64,000 nucleotides of DNA, taken from NCBI RefSeq assembly GCF_017641085.1, contig NZ_JAEPPI010000001.1, forward strand, positions 1,302,001 through 1,366,000. The letters are read 5' to 3'. The notes beneath the pieces were generated by a model. It made no database searches. It was given only the letters and a program-made list of their open reading frames with translations, and was not told where the DNA came from. Below are positions 37,051 through 46,629 of this stretch, one piece after another (within the stretch, counting starts at the first letter, position 1; every line of letters starts with the position of its first letter). The translations under genes were made by a program, and so were the position numbers. This DNA is from Gracilimonas sp. Its GTDB lineage: Bacteria; Bacteroidota; Rhodothermia; Balneolales; Balneolaceae.

Positions 37051-38274
37051 TTATTCGTAGCGTAAACTTTCTATAGGATCAAGTTTCGCTGCTTTAAAAG
37101 CAGGATACACTCCGAATATCAGCCCTACGATTAACATTCCGAAAAAGCCACCGGCCACTGACCAAATCGGGATAACCGCTTCTGTCTCGATCCATACGGC
37201 CATCAGGTTCCCAACCCCAATGCCTAAGGCCATTCCAATAATTCCACCGAGCTGGCATATGAAAATAGTCTCCATCAAGAACTGACTGACAATGGCTTTT
37301 CTGGTTGCACCGACGGCTTTGCGAACGCCAATTTCCCGGGTACGTTCCGAAACGGATACGAGCATAATATTCATTACTCCGATACCGGCTCCAAGCAGCG
37401 TGATAAGTCCGATTGCAAAACCACCCATATATAATGCTCCGGTGAAAGCATCAAATGTTCCGGAGAGGGAATCGTTAGTGGATATTTCAAAATCGTTGTT
37501 CTCACCGGGATTTACCTTTCTGATAACCCGAAGTATCCCGGTGATCTCTTCCACCGTTTCCGTTATAAAATCAATTTCTGGTGCGCGTACCTGAATGCTG
37601 ATATTCCGGTTTCCACCATAAGCATTCAAGGCTGCGGTATATGGAATGAGTACAAAGTTATCGAACGACTGCCCGAATATTTGTCCTTTTGATTCCAACA
37701 GACCAATTACAGTATAGGGCTTACCATCAAAGCGGATTTCTTTACCAAGTGGGTATTCGTTTTTAAAAAGGGCGTCCTGCACATCTTTTCCTACTATTAC
37801 CACATTGCGCCCATACTGGATGTCGTCACCGGTAAAATTCCGGCCATCTTCAAGGGTGTAAGAATTGTTGGCGAGGTAATTTTCATTACTGCCCCGAACC
37901 CCTACATTCGGCTCGGTTTCTTCGTCACCGAATTTGATTTTTGTAGTATTGAAGTACTCATCGGGACTCATTCCCCTTCCAATTTGCATCAGGTCTTCCA
38001 ATCTTTCAGCTGTCCTGAAATCAATATCCTTCCGATTTCGAATATCATCACTCAAGGAACCCATCTGTACTGCCGGGGTTTTGGATACATTGATGACATC
38101 ACTGCCCATCAGGCTCATGGTGTTTTTAAAATAGTTATCCAACACTGCCACGGCTGTTGTTGAAACGATAACCGCGAACACCCCAATCACCAAAGCAAGA
38201 AGGGTCAGGAAAGACCTTAGCTTATTTGCTTTAAGGGAATCAAACGCTTGTATGGTTGTCTCTTTGATATGCAT
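37051..38274 (-). CDS. ABC transporter permease, MacB/FtsX type (second)
   Basis: A 407-residue permease. A membrane segment (about 17-45) is followed by the periplasmic MacB core domain (about 55-275) and three C-terminal helices with G-A-G-I-G-V-M-N-I-M-L-V-S-V-S-E-R-T-R-E-I-G-V-R-K, the diagnostic FtsX/MacB segment. It is 2 bp after the first permease, so they probably pair as a heterodimer powered by the ATPase at 32300-33022. Confidence 0.92.
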   Translation of the reverse strand: MHIKETTIQAFDSLKANKLRSFLTLLALVIGVFAVIVSTTAVAVLDNYFKNTMSLMGSDVINVSKTPAVQMGSLSDDIRNRKDIDFRTAERLEDLMQIGRGMSPDEYFNTTKIKFGDEETEPNVGVRGSNENYLANNSYTLEDGRNFTGDDIQYGRNVVIVGKDVQDALFKNEYPLGKEIRFDGKPYTVIGLLESKGQIFGQSFDNFVLIPYTAALNAYGGNRNISIQVRAPEIDFITETVEEITGILRVIRKVNPGENNDFEISTNDSLSGTFDAFTGALYMGGFAIGLITLLGAGIGVMNIMLVSVSERTREIGVRKAVGATRKAIVSQFLMETIFICQLGGIIGMALGIGVGNLMAVWIETEAVIPIWSVAGGFFGMLIVGLIFGVYPAFKAAKLDPIESLRYE

Positions 38275-38276
38275 TA

Positions 38277-39506
38277 TTACTCAAACCTCAATGATTCAAT
38301 AGGATCCGATTTAGCAGCGCGGTAAGCAGGGATGAATCCGAATATCACCCCAACCAGGGTACAAATGCTGAAGGCTAATATTACCACACTCACGTTCATT
38401 ACCGCTACAAAAGCCTGATTGATGAGCACAGTTAAACCACCCGCAAGGGCCACTCCGATAATTCCCCCCAACAAACAAATCGCGATGGCCTCCAGAAGAA
38501 ACTGTGTGAGTATTTCCCAGGCTTTGGCCCCTACCGCTTTTCTAATTCCAATTTCCTTAGTTCGTTCTCTTACGGATACAAACATGATGTTCATAACGCC
38601 AATGCCCCCAATCAACAACGAAAGTCCACTGAGTATAAACCCCACCGTATAGATTCCGGCTTTCATTCCTTCCAGCTGTTGTTTAAAGGCCTCGGGTTTA
38701 TTCAGGGCAAAGTCATTGTCTTCTGTGGCATCAAGCTGACGTATTCTTCGCATAATTCCTTCCAGCTCATACTCTCCTTCTTTGAAAGCTTCCTGGTTAG
38801 GAAATTGCACACCTATTTGGAGTCCATACCTCAAGCCATAAATCTGCCCATAAGCGGATATAGGAATGATAATGCGATTATCGGTGTCTTCGAGCCCCAG
38901 AAATTTGCCCTGTTTTTCTAAAACTCCTACCACTGTGAATTTCTGACCGCCCACACGAATTTGTTTTCCCAACGGGGTTTCAAACTCGAACAATGATTCC
39001 ATTAAGGTATGTCCGATAACCGCGACATTCGAACCCGATCGCACTTCCTGCTCAACAAACATTCGCCCTTGGTCAATATTCAGCCCCTGTATTTCCAGGT
39101 AATTCGCTGTGGTTCCACTTAATCCAACACCTTCCGCACTTTTTTCCTGGTAGCGGATGGATGTATTTCTGTTAGCGGAAGCCGTGACTGTATTAGCATA
39201 CCGGCTGTACTCGCGAATCTGATCCACATACTCGAGCTTCATTTCCTTTCTGTTCCGGTATTCCCACCATTTGTACTCTCCGCCCATGCCCCATGGCCAC
39301 TTCTGCACATACACAACATTTTGCCCCATCATAGCCATGCTTTTCTCAAAGGAGATGTCCATGCCGGTGGTAACTGCATCCACAATGGTTACCATCGTAA
39401 TACCAATAATGATACAAAGAGCAGTGAGTGTGGAGCGGATTTTATTTACTTTAAGTGCCCGAAGAGCTATCCTGAATCCTTCTGTAAAACTGTTTACTAT
39501 TCTCAT
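38277..39506 (-). CDS. ABC transporter permease, MacB/FtsX type (first)
   Basis: A 409-residue permease with the same layout: N-terminal helix (about 23-45), periplasmic MacB domain, then three helices including G-I-G-V-M-N-I-M-F-V-S-V-R-E-R-T-K-E-I-G-I-R-K. The two permeases share the ending D-P-I-E-S-L-R-(F/Y)-E. It is the first gene of the efflux operon and begins 137 bp from the divergent bshB1 gene. The substrate is not known; MacB-type pumps move macrolides, lipoproteins or peptides. Confidence 0.92.
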   Translation of the reverse strand: MRIVNSFTEGFRIALRALKVNKIRSTLTALCIIIGITMVTIVDAVTTGMDISFEKSMAMMGQNVVYVQKWPWGMGGEYKWWEYRNRKEMKLEYVDQIREYSRYANTVTASANRNTSIRYQEKSAEGVGLSGTTANYLEIQGLNIDQGRMFVEQEVRSGSNVAVIGHTLMESLFEFETPLGKQIRVGGQKFTVVGVLEKQGKFLGLEDTDNRIIIPISAYGQIYGLRYGLQIGVQFPNQEAFKEGEYELEGIMRRIRQLDATEDNDFALNKPEAFKQQLEGMKAGIYTVGFILSGLSLLIGGIGVMNIMFVSVRERTKEIGIRKAVGAKAWEILTQFLLEAIAICLLGGIIGVALAGGLTVLINQAFVAVMNVSVVILAFSICTLVGVIFGFIPAYRAAKSDPIESLRFE

Positions 39507-39643
39507 GAAATTATTTGGGGTGAAAAGACGTCTCTGTTACGCAATTGAATTTAATTCGTTACATCGTTTTTGAAATAAAAGATCGTTTTTTTACCCTCAT
39601 TGAAACCCTAAATATTCCTTACTTTCTCTAAAAACTGTTTTCT

Positions 39644-40387
39644 ATGAAATTAGACGTTCTTGTTTTTGCATCCCATCCCGATGATGCCGAATTAGGCTGT
39701 GGCGGAACCATTGCTTCCCTGACCTCTGCCGGAAAGAAAGTCGGTATTATTGATCTCACCAAAGGTGAAATGGGCACCCGTGGAACTGAACAAACCCGTG
39801 CTGAGGAAGTTAAGAAAGCCAGCGAAATTTTATCTATTTCATATCGTAAAAATCTGGATTTGGGTGATTCATTATTACCCAACACCCGGGAGAACCAGCT
39901 GAAAATCATCGAACAGGTCCGGGCAACCCAGCCACACATTTGTTTGGTAGGTGCTCCTTTTGACAGGCATCCCGATCACCCCAAAGGAACACACCTCGTA
40001 CTGGATGCCCTTTTCTACGCCGGCTTAAAGAAGCTTGCTACCCCCGATGATAATGGGAATGAACAATCCACCTGGAGGCCTTCCCATATTCTGCACTATA
40101 TGCAGGATCGGCCTATGGAACCTGATTTTATTTATGATATTTCAGAGCATTGGGAAACGAAGAGACAGGCTATGCTGGCTTATACTACTCAGTTTAATGT
40201 AAGCGATCCCGGCGATGAGCCTTCCACCTATATCTCCAGCGAAAATTATTTCAAACAGCTTGAAGGTCGAGCCCGGTACCTTGGACACCTGGCAGGTTTT
40301 ACTTTTGGTGAGGCTTTTAAATATTACCTATCCCCCGCACCGCTAAAGAACTTTAACTCCTTTTTTGATACTGCTCCAAAACGGTAA
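39644..40387 (+). CDS. bshB1: Bacillithiol biosynthesis deacetylase BshB1
   Basis: A 247-residue PIG-L-type N-deacetylase. The zinc motif H-P-D-D (H11-P-D-D14) is at the start (F-A-S-H-P-D-D-A-E-L-G-C-G-G) and the second ligand motif H-P-D-H-P lies near residue 107. It deacetylates GlcNAc-malate in bacillithiol synthesis, a low-molecular-weight thiol used in this phylum and in Firmicutes. Length and the E-L-G-C-G-G after the motif fit BshB1. It is convergent with the GNAT-ATP-grasp gene, 9 bp apart. bshA and bshC are not in the window. Confidence 0.88.
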   Translation: MKLDVLVFASHPDDAELGCGGTIASLTSAGKKVGIIDLTKGEMGTRGTEQTRAEEVKKASEILSISYRKNLDLGDSLLPNTRENQLKIIEQVRATQPHICLVGAPFDRHPDHPKGTHLVLDALFYAGLKKLATPDDNGNEQSTWRPSHILHYMQDRPMEPDFIYDISEHWETKRQAMLAYTTQFNVSDPGDEPSTYISSENYFKQLEGRARYLGHLAGFTFGEAFKYYLSPAPLKNFNSFFDTAPKR

Positions 40388-40396
40388 GTCAAATAC

Positions 40397-42361
40397 TTAG
40401 TCCGGTTCAATACTCACAAACCGTTCGATATTCCGCGACATCTCGATCCGGGTTACCAGAGATTTAACAATCTTTTTATACAGCTCCGCACCCAAAATTT
40501 TGTCCTCTATACCGGCATCAATGTTTGGATTGTCATTCACTTCGATCACATACACTTTGTCGCCCAGCATTTTCAGATCAACGCCATAAAGTCCGTCTCC
40601 CATTAATGAGGCAGCTTTTGTTGCTGCTTTGAGAACTTTTTTTGGCACTTCTTGCATAGAGAGCGTTGAAGATTCGCCGGATTGATCTTTCTTTGCCCCT
40701 TTCCAGTTATAAATCTGCCAGTGCCCCTTTGCCATAAAATACTTGCATACGAACAAGGGTTGATTATCCAGCACTCCTACTCTCCAGTCAAAGTCAGAAG
40801 GCAGAAATTCCTGGCCAATCACCAGATCAGATGACTTGAATAACCGCCGCAACGACTCTTCCATCTCCTGTGCATCATTTACTTTAGTAACGCCTAAGGA
40901 AAAGGCACTGTCCGGTTGCTTGAGGATCATTGGGTATTTAAGGCCGGCTAAATCTTTGTCTTTCAACATGCCCTTATAGAAAACGATGGTTTCGGGTGTA
41001 GGGATGTTGTTCACCTTCAATCGTTCGTGAAGATAAATTTTGTTGGAGCACCGAAGGATTGACCACGGGTCGTCAATTACAGCCAGCCCTTCTGCATACG
41101 CCTTTCTGGCAAACTGGTAGGTGTAATCATTTACGTTTGTGGTTTCCCTGATAAACAGAGCATCAAACTCGGAAAGCCGGTTGTAATCATTTTTTGTAAT
41201 AAATTCGGTATAAATGTCGAGTTCATCAGCAGCCTCTTCTATCTTCTTCAGAGCTTTTTTATTGGAGGGTGGATTTTCTTCCCCGGGGTTCACAAGTATA
41301 GCCAGGTAATACTTATAGTTTTGCAGCTTGGTGCGCTGAAACCGTTTGGTTTCGAAATATTGCCTGGCAAAATCCGGTATGTAATGCTGCTCATCATCCG
41401 GTACTTTGTTCATGCTAAGTGGTACAATTCGCTTAATATCCCAACGGTTCGTTTTTATGAAATGAACCTGAAACAAGGGGGACTCGAACATTTGGTATAG
41501 ACTCTGCCCCAGTAGTTTATAGTTTTTATCTACCGTTTGACCGAAGTACACATTCAGATTAAATTTGCTCCCATCAAGTTTATCCAGCGATTTCTGAATA
41601 GTCTCATCAATATCATCGGCTATAGAGCGGATCACCTCCACATCCCGAAAGTCGCGTATGGTTGTAGCATTAGGAATCGCCCGGTGTGCCCGAGCCGATG
41701 CCAACAGCGAAACATAGTAGCCAAAACTCTGATACTTGTAAGAATTGCACAGGTTAAAAACCCTCAACGGCCGGTCCGCAAACCGTTCATTATTGGAGGT
41801 GTACTCTTTGGATGAAACCACTTCTACATTGGCGAGTTCCAGCTTCCAATTCTTGGGATTGTCCACCACAATTACATTCGAAATGCGTGTTTTAACCTCC
41901 GGGTGAGGAAGTTCCCAAACCATCCTCAGTGCATCTTTACCGTCTTCATAATAATCGCTAAGCAATTCCGTGGATTCAAAACCTGCTTTTTTATACCAAT
42001 TGATGAGTTTACGGTCCTCCGCATATGCCTCAAGAGAAATTCTCACCACCCCTTTTTCAGCAGCTAACTTCCGAACGTGATCAAGTAAACAATTCCCTAT
42101 ACCCTTACCCTGATAATCCGGATCTACAACAATGGAGAATATTCGAATGGTCTTTTTATACACATACAGAATCAGGCTTCCTACCGGTTTGGGGCCTTCG
42201 GCATCAAAAGATTCGGCAATCCAAACTTGTTGAAAAGTGCTTTTAAGGCTTAAGTCGAGCGTTCGTTTTGGGCTTTGTTGAAAATAAGGGAAAGCTTTTT
42301 GTTCAAGCTTCAGCAAAAGGTCAAGGTCTTCTAACCTGGAACTTCTGATTGATATATCCAT
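40397..42361 (-). CDS. GNAT acetyltransferase fused to RimK-type ATP-grasp ligase
   Basis: A 654-residue three-part protein. Residues 1-150 are a GNAT fold with the acetyl-CoA loop Q-G-K-G-I-G-N near 88-94. Residues about 165-330 are a RimK-like ATP-grasp N-terminal (RLAN) domain with the S-F-G-Y-Y-V-S-L-L-A motif. Residues about 430-640 are an ATP-grasp domain: M-I-L-K-Q-P-D, S-F-S-L-G-V, and Y-V-I-E-V-N-D-N-P-N near the end. It likely ligates amino acids to a peptide, or acylates then ligates, but the substrate is unknown. The start ATG is 68 bp after the suhB stop. A conserved fused family is likely. Confidence 0.85.
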   Translation of the reverse strand: MDISIRSSRLEDLDLLLKLEQKAFPYFQQSPKRTLDLSLKSTFQQVWIAESFDAEGPKPVGSLILYVYKKTIRIFSIVVDPDYQGKGIGNCLLDHVRKLAAEKGVVRISLEAYAEDRKLINWYKKAGFESTELLSDYYEDGKDALRMVWELPHPEVKTRISNVIVVDNPKNWKLELANVEVVSSKEYTSNNERFADRPLRVFNLCNSYKYQSFGYYVSLLASARAHRAIPNATTIRDFRDVEVIRSIADDIDETIQKSLDKLDGSKFNLNVYFGQTVDKNYKLLGQSLYQMFESPLFQVHFIKTNRWDIKRIVPLSMNKVPDDEQHYIPDFARQYFETKRFQRTKLQNYKYYLAILVNPGEENPPSNKKALKKIEEAADELDIYTEFITKNDYNRLSEFDALFIRETTNVNDYTYQFARKAYAEGLAVIDDPWSILRCSNKIYLHERLKVNNIPTPETIVFYKGMLKDKDLAGLKYPMILKQPDSAFSLGVTKVNDAQEMEESLRRLFKSSDLVIGQEFLPSDFDWRVGVLDNQPLFVCKYFMAKGHWQIYNWKGAKKDQSGESSTLSMQEVPKKVLKAATKAASLMGDGLYGVDLKMLGDKVYVIEVNDNPNIDAGIEDKILGAELYKKIVKSLVTRIEMSRNIERFVSIEPD

Positions 42362-42429
42362 ATGATAAGCAGTTAGTTATAAACTAATTTACGCCATTTT
42401 TTGATGGATAAAATAGCCTTGAAAAAATA

Positions 42430-43239
42430 TTATCCTTTTAATTCCTCTTCCTCAAAACATGCCCTGATCTCATTCAACAAAAAACGATGTACAGATGCAT
42501 TGCCGGCTATAATTCTTTGACCGAACAGCCAGTCACCTTCTCCCTTCCAGTCGGTAATAACTCCTCCTGCTTCCTTAATGATGAGCACACCGGCGGCAAC
42601 ATCCCAGGGACTTAGCCCATATTCATAAAAACCTTCAAAACGGCCACAGGCTACATTGCATAGATCCCAGGCAGCCGATCCTGGTCGCCGAACACCGTGA
42701 GTTTTCTCCATCATGCGCTTAAAAAGCTTCAGATAATTATCCACCAGGTTCAGGTTATTGTATGGAAAACCGGTTCCTATCAATGATGAAGAAGGATCCT
42801 CGTTTTGTGAAATCCATATTCGTTCCTCATTCAGGTAAGCCCCACCGCCTTCGGTTGCCGTAAATAATTCATCGTTAGCCACTTCGTACACCAAACCCAC
42901 TTTAGGCTCCCTATTTTCCCATAAAGCTATCGAAACGCAATAAACCGGAAAAGAATGCGCAAAATTTGTGGTTCCGTCGATGGGATCAATTATCCAGATA
43001 CGCCCCTCCGGGATGGATGCCTTCGCCTTCGACTCCTCGGCCAGAATCTGATCATTGGGAAAAGCATCTTCGATCACCTCTATGATTTTCTTTTCAGATT
43101 TCACATCGGCATCGGTAACCAAGTCGTTTTTACCTTTCAGCTTTACGTCTAATGAAGTCTTGCCGACAAACTCCCTGATGGTTGTTGCCGCTTCTTTAGC
43201 TGCCTGTTTGGCTACTTCCAGCTCTTTTGAATAATTCAA
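42430..43239 (-). CDS. Inositol-1-monophosphatase family protein (SuhB-like)
   Basis: A 269-residue lithium-sensitive phosphatase fold. The metal-binding set is present: E-E-S near 68-70, D85-P-I-D88-G-T-T and W-D-V-A-A-G. It hydrolyses inositol or similar sugar phosphates; some members, as SuhB, bind RNA polymerase. The start is a TTG at 43239, backed by an A-A-G-G-G ribosome site 7 bp upstream. It is divergent from rpiB across a 140-bp region. Confidence 0.9.
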   Translation of the reverse strand: MNYSKELEVAKQAAKEAATTIREFVGKTSLDVKLKGKNDLVTDADVKSEKKIIEVIEDAFPNDQILAEESKAKASIPEGRIWIIDPIDGTTNFAHSFPVYCVSIALWENREPKVGLVYEVANDELFTATEGGGAYLNEERIWISQNEDPSSSLIGTGFPYNNLNLVDNYLKLFKRMMEKTHGVRRPGSAAWDLCNVACGRFEGFYEYGLSPWDVAAGVLIIKEAGGVITDWKGEGDWLFGQRIIAGNASVHRFLLNEIRACFEEEELKG

Positions 43240-43379
43240 TTTATACCCTTTGGTTTTGGTTTGAGGAATAAAGATTAAAGATAGAGATTAAAAAGCGGGA
43301 TTTCCTTGCTCATCGCCTTTAATATCAACCAAATTTTGTGGATATTTGGAGCCAATTTCTTACCTAAATCAAAGATGTG

Positions 43380-43820
43380 ATGGTCATCCCCATAGCAAGC
43401 GATCATGCCGGTTTTCCTGCCAAGGAAATGGTTAAAAAAATACTGGAAGAAATGGGACATACTCCCGTTGACTACGGAACCCATTCCGAAGATTCTGTCG
43501 ATTACCCCGACTTTGCCGTTAAAGTATCCGAAGTGGTTAATAACGGCGAACATGAGCAGGGAATCCTGGTTTGCGGGAGCGGACAAGGCGTGTGCATGAC
43601 GGCCAACAAGTATCCTAAAATTCGTGCCGGATTGGTCTATTCACCTAAAGCCGCCGAAATGACAAGACTGCATAACAACGCCAACGTCATGTGCTTGCCC
43701 GGGCGGGAACTGAATGAATCTGAGATCAAAGAAATTATTGAAGCCTGGTTTGCCACTGATTTTGAAGGTGGCCGCCACGAGCGACGCGTAAATAAAATCG
43801 AATCATTAACCCAAAAGTAA
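43380..43820 (+). CDS. rpiB: Ribose-5-phosphate isomerase B
   Basis: A 146-residue RpiB from the ATG at 43380 (a GTG just before it is in frame). It opens V-I-P-I-A-S-D-H-A-G-F, then has Cys65 in G-I-L-V-C-G-S-G-Q-G and H-N-N-A-N-V-M-C-L-P-G, all RpiB/LacAB hallmarks. It interconverts ribose 5-phosphate and ribulose 5-phosphate in the pentose phosphate pathway. It is 9 bp before glyA, so they share a transcript. Confidence 0.95.
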   Translation: MVIPIASDHAGFPAKEMVKKILEEMGHTPVDYGTHSEDSVDYPDFAVKVSEVVNNGEHEQGILVCGSGQGVCMTANKYPKIRAGLVYSPKAAEMTRLHNNANVMCLPGRELNESEIKEIIEAWFATDFEGGRHERRVNKIESLTQK

Positions 43821-43829
43821 CCGCCGCCG

Positions 43830-45128
43830 ATGAAATCCCTTCAAGAGCAAGATGCCCAAATTTTTGACCTTCTCGAAAAAGAAACTGACCGACAGAATTA
43901 TAACCTTGAGTTAATCGCCTCCGAGAACTTCGCTTCCAAAGCTACCATATCAGCGATGGGCAGCGTGCTTACCAATAAATATGCGGAAGGCTATCCCGGT
44001 AAACGATATTATGGCGGATGTGAGGTTGTTGATGATGTGGAGGATATTGCCCGCGACCGAGCTAAGAAATTATTTGGAGCCGATTGGGTGAATGTACAAC
44101 CGCATTCCGGGGCAACGGCCAACGCAGCGGTTTATCTTGCCTGCATGAAGCCCGGCGAAACCCTGTTAGGCTTTGACCTTTCCCATGGTGGTCACCTTAC
44201 CCACGGTTCTCCCGTAAACTTCTCCGGCATCAATTATAATGCCGAGTTTTATGGAGTGAGTAAAGAAACCGGCCGTCTGGATATGAACATCATCCGTGAC
44301 CGGGCCCTTGAAGTGAAACCCACCATGATCTCCATTGGAGCTTCGGCCTACCCCAGAGATTATGACTATGAAGCTTTCCGAAGCATTGCGGATGAAGTAG
44401 GTGCTTTACTTTGGATGGATATGGCGCATACCGCAGGATTGATTGCAACGGGAAATCTCAATGACCCTCTGCCCCACGCGCACGTAGTAACCACAACTAC
44501 ACACAAGACTTTACGCGGCCCAAGAGGTGGAATGATTTTGGTTGGCAAAGATGGCGAAAATACCATCGGGGTGACTGCGGCCAAATCCGGGCGGACAAAG
44601 AACTGGGGTGAAGTTTTTGACTCGGCTGTATTTCCGGGGACTCAGGGCGGTCCGCTAATGCACGTGATTGCAGCCAAAGCGGTTTCTTTTGGTGAAGCTT
44701 TACAGGATGATTTCAAAAAATATCAAACCCAGACTCAGAAGAATGCCAAAGCTATGGCGGCTAAGTTCATGGAAATGGGCTATAACCTGGTCAGTGACGG
44801 GACCGACAATCACCTGATTCTGATCGACCTCCGAAACAAAGGCTTGAATGGTAAAATTGCAGAAGATGCGCTTGGAAATGCAGCCATTACGGTAAACAAA
44901 AACATGGTTCCTTTCGATACGGAAAGTCCATTCGTGACCTCCGGAATTCGGATTGGCTCTCCGGCAATGACAACCCGCGGCCTGAAGGAAGCTGAGTTTG
45001 AGCAAATCGCTGTGTTGATTGACCGTGTACTTCAAAAACCGGAAGATGCTGACACACATAAGAAAGTAGAACAGGAAGTACGCGACCTTTGCGATCGTTT
45101 CCCTCTCTATGATTTTGTAACCGCATAA
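43830..45128 (+). CDS. glyA: Serine hydroxymethyltransferase
   Basis: A 432-residue PLP enzyme. The pyridoxal lysine is Lys226 in [19 protein letters not shown] is near residue 32 and [13 protein letters not shown] at 51-63. It makes glycine and 5,10-methylene-tetrahydrofolate from serine. It is 9 bp after rpiB and 13 bp before tatC, a tight three-gene operon. Confidence 0.98.
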   Translation: MKSLQEQDAQIFDLLEKETDRQNYNLELIASENFASKATISAMGSVLTNKYAEGYPGKRYYGGCEVVDDVEDIARDRAKKLFGADWVNVQPHSGATANAAVYLACMKPGETLLGFDLSHGGHLTHGSPVNFSGINYNAEFYGVSKETGRLDMNIIRDRALEVKPTMISIGASAYPRDYDYEAFRSIADEVGALLWMDMAHTAGLIATGNLNDPLPHAHVVTTTTHKTLRGPRGGMILVGKDGENTIGVTAAKSGRTKNWGEVFDSAVFPGTQGGPLMHVIAAKAVSFGEALQDDFKKYQTQTQKNAKAMAAKFMEMGYNLVSDGTDNHLILIDLRNKGLNGKIAEDALGNAAITVNKNMVPFDTESPFVTSGIRIGSPAMTTRGLKEAEFEQIAVLIDRVLQKPEDADTHKKVEQEVRDLCDRFPLYDFVTA

Positions 45129-45141
45129 GGCAGGAATCGAA

Positions 45142-46002
45142 TTGGAAGAACGCCAAATCATGCAAGGTGAGCCGCCCAAGGCCCAGAAACCGGCCGACCG
45201 CACCGGCACCATGTCTTTTCTCGATCATCTGGAAGAGCTCCGCTGGCGCATCATCAAAGGTCTGATAGGGGTTTTGGTTGGGGTCACCATCGCTTTTGTG
45301 TTCTCAGATTTCTTTGTGGAAAAAGTAATGCTGGGGCCCACCCGTGCCGACTTCTTCATGTATGATATACTTCGTGTGGATGCAGTCAACTTTGAGCTTC
45401 AGAGTCGGCGTTTACCCGGGCAGTTCTTCACCTTTTGGGGAACTCTTTTCGTGATGGGTTTTGTGATTGGCTCTCCCATTTTCATTTACCAGATATGGGC
45501 TTTTGTGGAGCCGGCACTGGAATCAAGAGAAAAAAGAAAGACTTTTTTCAGCACCTTCTTTATTACGTTTTTCTTTCTGCTGGGTGTGGCCTTCGGATAC
45601 CTGATCCTTGTTCCCTTTGCCCTGCAGTTTTTTGCCCAGTTTCAGATCTCGGATATTATTCGCAACGACTTTGATATCAACGAGTACTTCAGCTCCGTTT
45701 CAATGTGGGTGGTTGCCTGTGGTATCATATTCCAGATACCGGTGGTAAGTTACTCACTTTCAAAAATCGGATTACTGACGCCGGATTTACTTAGAAAATA
45801 CCGCAGACATTCCATTGTATTTGCATTGGTGATATCTGCGATGCTAACTCCACCCGATCCGATTTCCCAGATTCTTATCGCCCTGCCGCTAACCGTTCTT
45901 TATGAACTCTCGATCTGGATTAGCCGGTATGCCATGCGAAAAAGAAAGAAGGAATTGGAAGAAGCTATAACAGGAGTTTCAGAATCCGACTCCTCCCGTT
46001 GA
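45142..46002 (+). CDS. tatC: Sec-independent (twin-arginine) translocase subunit TatC
   Basis: A 286-residue inner membrane protein with six predicted helices. It begins with the conserved F-L-D-H-L-E-E-L-R-W-R-I at about residues 25-36 and ends with a charged cytosolic tail. TatC receives twin-arginine signal peptides. The displayed start is TTG at 45142, with A-G-G-A 7 bp before it; ATGs at 45160 and 45211 are alternatives. TatA/B genes are not in the window. It follows glyA by 13 bp. Confidence 0.94.
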   Translation: MEERQIMQGEPPKAQKPADRTGTMSFLDHLEELRWRIIKGLIGVLVGVTIAFVFSDFFVEKVMLGPTRADFFMYDILRVDAVNFELQSRRLPGQFFTFWGTLFVMGFVIGSPIFIYQIWAFVEPALESREKRKTFFSTFFITFFFLLGVAFGYLILVPFALQFFAQFQISDIIRNDFDINEYFSSVSMWVVACGIIFQIPVVSYSLSKIGLLTPDLLRKYRRHSIVFALVISAMLTPPDPISQILIALPLTVLYELSIWISRYAMRKRKKELEEAITGVSESDSSR

Positions 46003-46119
46003 TTAATCTGCCATCTCATATGGTTTTAAGCCAGCGAAGCTTTATCTTTGATCGAAATAAATTGAAGGCACAATAGTTAAACAACTATCTAACCAAACTT
46101 AGAGAATAATATCATCTCA

Positions 46120-46629
46120 ATGAATATCACCCGCTTGAAAAGCTCCATTTTAGTCACCCTTTTTGTTTCTTTGCTCATCGTTTCCTGCGATACTAATAAC
46201 GATCCCCGACGCATTGACTATTCTGATGTACCCGAACCTTTTTCCATTGAAAACCCGGTTAGTGTAGATACAACCGAGTCGGGCCTTATCATTTACGTGA
46301 TTGAGGAAGGCTCCGGAGATCTTGAAGTGATTCCCCGCGACCAGATTTCTTTTTACTATACCAAGCGCTACAAAGATGATTTGGATCGGATTATTGGTAG
46401 TTCCTATGCCAATGGAGTAACGTTTCCACATACCGGTCCTGTAACTCCTACAAGTACTCGAAGTGTTATCAGCGAAAGCCAGTTCAGAGAAGGTGTTATA
46501 GGAATGGTTGAAGGTGAAAAGAGAGTACTGGTACTCACCCCACCGGTATTTGGTTACTTAGGAAATTCCTACACCTACACAAATGATACACTTTGGATAG
46601 ACATCGAGTTGGATAGTATCGCCCTCTAA
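46120..46629 (+). CDS. FKBP-type peptidyl-prolyl isomerase lipoprotein
   Basis: A 169-residue protein with a lipoprotein signal peptide and lipobox ending L-I-V-S-C23. After it a short linker, then an FKBP-like domain: I-S-F-Y-Y-T-K-R-Y, V-T-F-P-H-T-G, G-V-I-G-M-V-E-G-E-K-R-V-L-V-L and the P-V-F-G-Y-L-G segment where FKBPs have A-Y-G. It probably assists folding of exported proteins at the membrane. Sequence is divergent, so the isomerase activity is unproven. Its stop overlaps the convergent alr stop by 4 bp. Confidence 0.8.
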   Translation: MNITRLKSSILVTLFVSLLIVSCDTNNDPRRIDYSDVPEPFSIENPVSVDTTESGLIIYVIEEGSGDLEVIPRDQISFYYTKRYKDDLDRIIGSSYANGVTFPHTGPVTPTSTRSVISESQFREGVIGMVEGEKRVLVLTPPVFGYLGNSYTYTNDTLWIDIELDSIAL

